NCBI RefSeq assembly: GCF_039544005.1
Contig: NZ_BAABKV010000001.1
Location: 7,874,001 to 7,938,000, forward strand
DNA length: 64,000 nucleotides
DNA from: Kitasatospora paranensis
GTDB lineage: Bacteria; Actinomycetota; Actinomycetes; Streptomycetales; Streptomycetaceae
Reading direction: 5' to 3'
Part shown: in pieces, positions 62,907-64,000 of the stretch
Layout of the letters: every line of letters starts with the position of its first letter
How positions within the stretch are numbered: the stretch's first letter is position 1
Translations under genes and position numbers: made by a program
Notes under the pieces: model-generated
What the model was told of the DNA's origin: nothing
Databases searched by the model: none
What the model saw: only the letters and a program-made list of their open reading frames with translations

Positions 62907-63326
62907 TCACGCGTCGGGGCGGCCCGTCCCCTCCGCCCGCCCGCCGCCGCTGTGCTGTCCCTCGTCCTGCCCGGGCTTCTCGTCATGCCCCTCGTCCGCC
63001 GGGCGTCCGGCGGCAGGGTCGGCCGGGGTGGACGCCTTCCGGGTGTCGGCCCCGAACAGCCGGGACGTCTGCTCCTGGTACACCTTCGCGACCTCGGCCT
63101 TGGAGAGGGCGAGGGTGACGATGCGGTGGCGCTCGTCGACCGCGGCCACGGCCGTCATCGGCAGGCTGATCTCCCGGCCGAAGACCCAGACCCCGGTGTC
63201 CACCACGATGTGCTGTTCGTCGACGTAGTCCGAGTGGCGGTCCACCCGGCCGAGGTGGCCGTCCGTCGCGTCGACCCGGTACCCCGCCAGGTCGATGGTG
63301 TGGCCTGCGTCCCGGATCACCGGCAT
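62907..63326 (-). CDS. PRC-barrel domain protein
   Basis: A 139-residue protein. The first ~95 residues form a PRC-barrel (YRVDATDGHLGRVDRHSDYV, HIVVDTGVWVFGREISLPMT, VDERHRIVTLALSKAEV), the rest is a disordered Asp/Gly/Glu-rich tail. PRC-barrels occur in RNA-processing, photosynthetic and stress-related proteins; in streptomycetes mostly uncharacterised. ATG 63326. Confidence 0.83.
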   Translation of the reverse strand: MPVIRDAGHTIDLAGYRVDATDGHLGRVDRHSDYVDEQHIVVDTGVWVFGREISLPMTAVAAVDERHRIVTLALSKAEVAKVYQEQTSRLFGADTRKASTPADPAAGRPADEGHDEKPGQDEGQHSGGGRAEGTGRPDA

Positions 63327-63490
63327 GTCCGTCCCCTGCCTCTCCTGCTCGGGCCGGACACGCGGGTGCGCGGGCCGGCCTCCTCCGTATGGACCGATCG
63401 GCCGTATGACCTGCCGTGGCGCTGCGCAAACCTCCGCGCGGCGGCCGTACGCGGCACCGCCGCTCGTCCGGGCCCGAATAGAGTGGAGCG

Positions 63491-64000
63491 ATGACCTCCG
63501 GATACCGTCCGGTGCCCGCCCGCGCGGCCGGCCCCGGAGACCTCGATGCCATCGTCGGGACCCTGACGACGGCCTTCTTCCACGACCCGCTCTGGGGGCC
63601 GGCATTCCCGGACGAGGAGCACCGGGCCGAGCAGGCGGCCGCGATGTGGCGGCTGTACGCGACCTCGGCGCTTCGCTATCCGTGGAGTCAGGTGACCGAC
63701 CACGCCGAGTCGGTGGCGATCTGGATCCCCCGGGCGGTACGGAGCTGACGGCCGATGAGGAGGCGGGCCTGGAGGATTTGCTCACGGAGCGGGCCGGCGC
63801 CCGGGTGGCCGCGGACATCCTGCGGATCGGCGAGCAGCTGGAGGAGGCCCGACCCGCCGACCCGCATTTCTACCTGACCCTCCTCGGGACCCACGGCGAC
63901 CACCGTGGCAAGGGGCTGGGCATGGGCCTGGTGGCGGCGGGCCTGGCCCGGGTCGACGAGCTGGGGGCCGCCGCCTACCTGGAGTCGTCCAATCCGGCGA
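63491..64000 (+). pseudogene. GNAT N-acetyltransferase, frameshifted and cut by the window edge
   Basis: From ATG 63491: YRPVPARAAGPGDLDAIVGT and FFHDPLWGPAFPD, then AESVAIWIP at a C5 run (63727-63731). One extra C gives PGGTELTADEEAGLEDLL and the acetyl-CoA region LLGTHGDHRGKGLGMGLVAAG before the right edge. Without it the frame stops at 63748. Resembles streptomycete GNATs acting on small amines; the missing end prevents finer placement. Confidence 0.8.

Overview
The window is very GC-rich actinobacterial chromosome (third codon positions almost always G or C, frequent GTG starts, purine-rich ribosome binding sites). It looks like Streptomyces or a close relative such as Kitasatospora. The evidence is a group 1h/5 [NiFe]-hydrogenase operon, LCP, ROK, ECF and F420-type genes, and four 14-bp palindromes matching the CebR operator of streptomycete cellulose-utilisation genes. 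I see no rRNA, tRNA, CRISPR array, insertion sequence or prophage.

Layout. 1-5.1 kb (minus strand): high-affinity hydrogenase small and large subunits followed by a tightly overlapping train of accessory genes, cut by the left edge. 5.4-7.5 kb: XRE-cupin regulator and FAD amine oxidoreductase. 7.5-18.8 kb: small hypothetical proteins, two GNATs, ferredoxin-NADP reductase, an APH-like kinase, an EEP-family hydrolase, a secreted M1-like peptidase, a DUF2809 membrane protein and an LCP cell-wall ligase. 19.1-33 kb: a carbohydrate region with a secreted GH9 cellulase, a STAS protein, a five-gene minus-strand operon (radical SAM, flavin monooxygenase, SET-type sugar exporter, GT2/PIG-L fusion, GH3 beta-glucosidase) and a divergent GH13 glucosidase. 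CebR boxes lie next to the GH9, STAS and five-gene promoters. 33-37.8 kb: DUF6891, methyltransferase, ECF42-type sigma factor with its YCII/DGPF partner, and a RelE-like toxin-antitoxin pair. 37.8-45.1 kb: GH43 enzyme with an operator over its start codon, hypotheticals, DedA, serpin and an aminotransferase. 45.3-49.3 kb: a 979-residue membrane receptor-like protein and a Lys/Ala/Pro-rich histone-H1-like protein. 49.5-56.6 kb: Gfo/Idh/MocA and UPF0303 pair opposite a ROK regulator, then a 1204-residue secreted GH87-like glucanase. 57-64 kb: small membrane protein, EF-G paralogue, LLM oxidoreductase, APH-like kinase, methyltransferase, PRC-barrel protein and a GNAT cut by the right edge.

How the genes work together. 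The hydrogenase operon would scavenge trace H2. The CebR-box genes appear to answer cellobiose together: the cellulase releases it, the GH3 enzyme can split a beta-glucoside, and the other operon members look like a small biosynthetic and export pathway for an amino-sugar-bearing metabolite. That operon is the best candidate in the window for an undescribed system; its product is unknown.

Sequence quality. At least fourteen reading-frame breaks in ten genes can each be repaired by adding one base to a G or C run, often a run of five. I read these mainly as homopolymer under-calls. The genes are marked as pseudogenes in this sequence but are probably intact in the organism.
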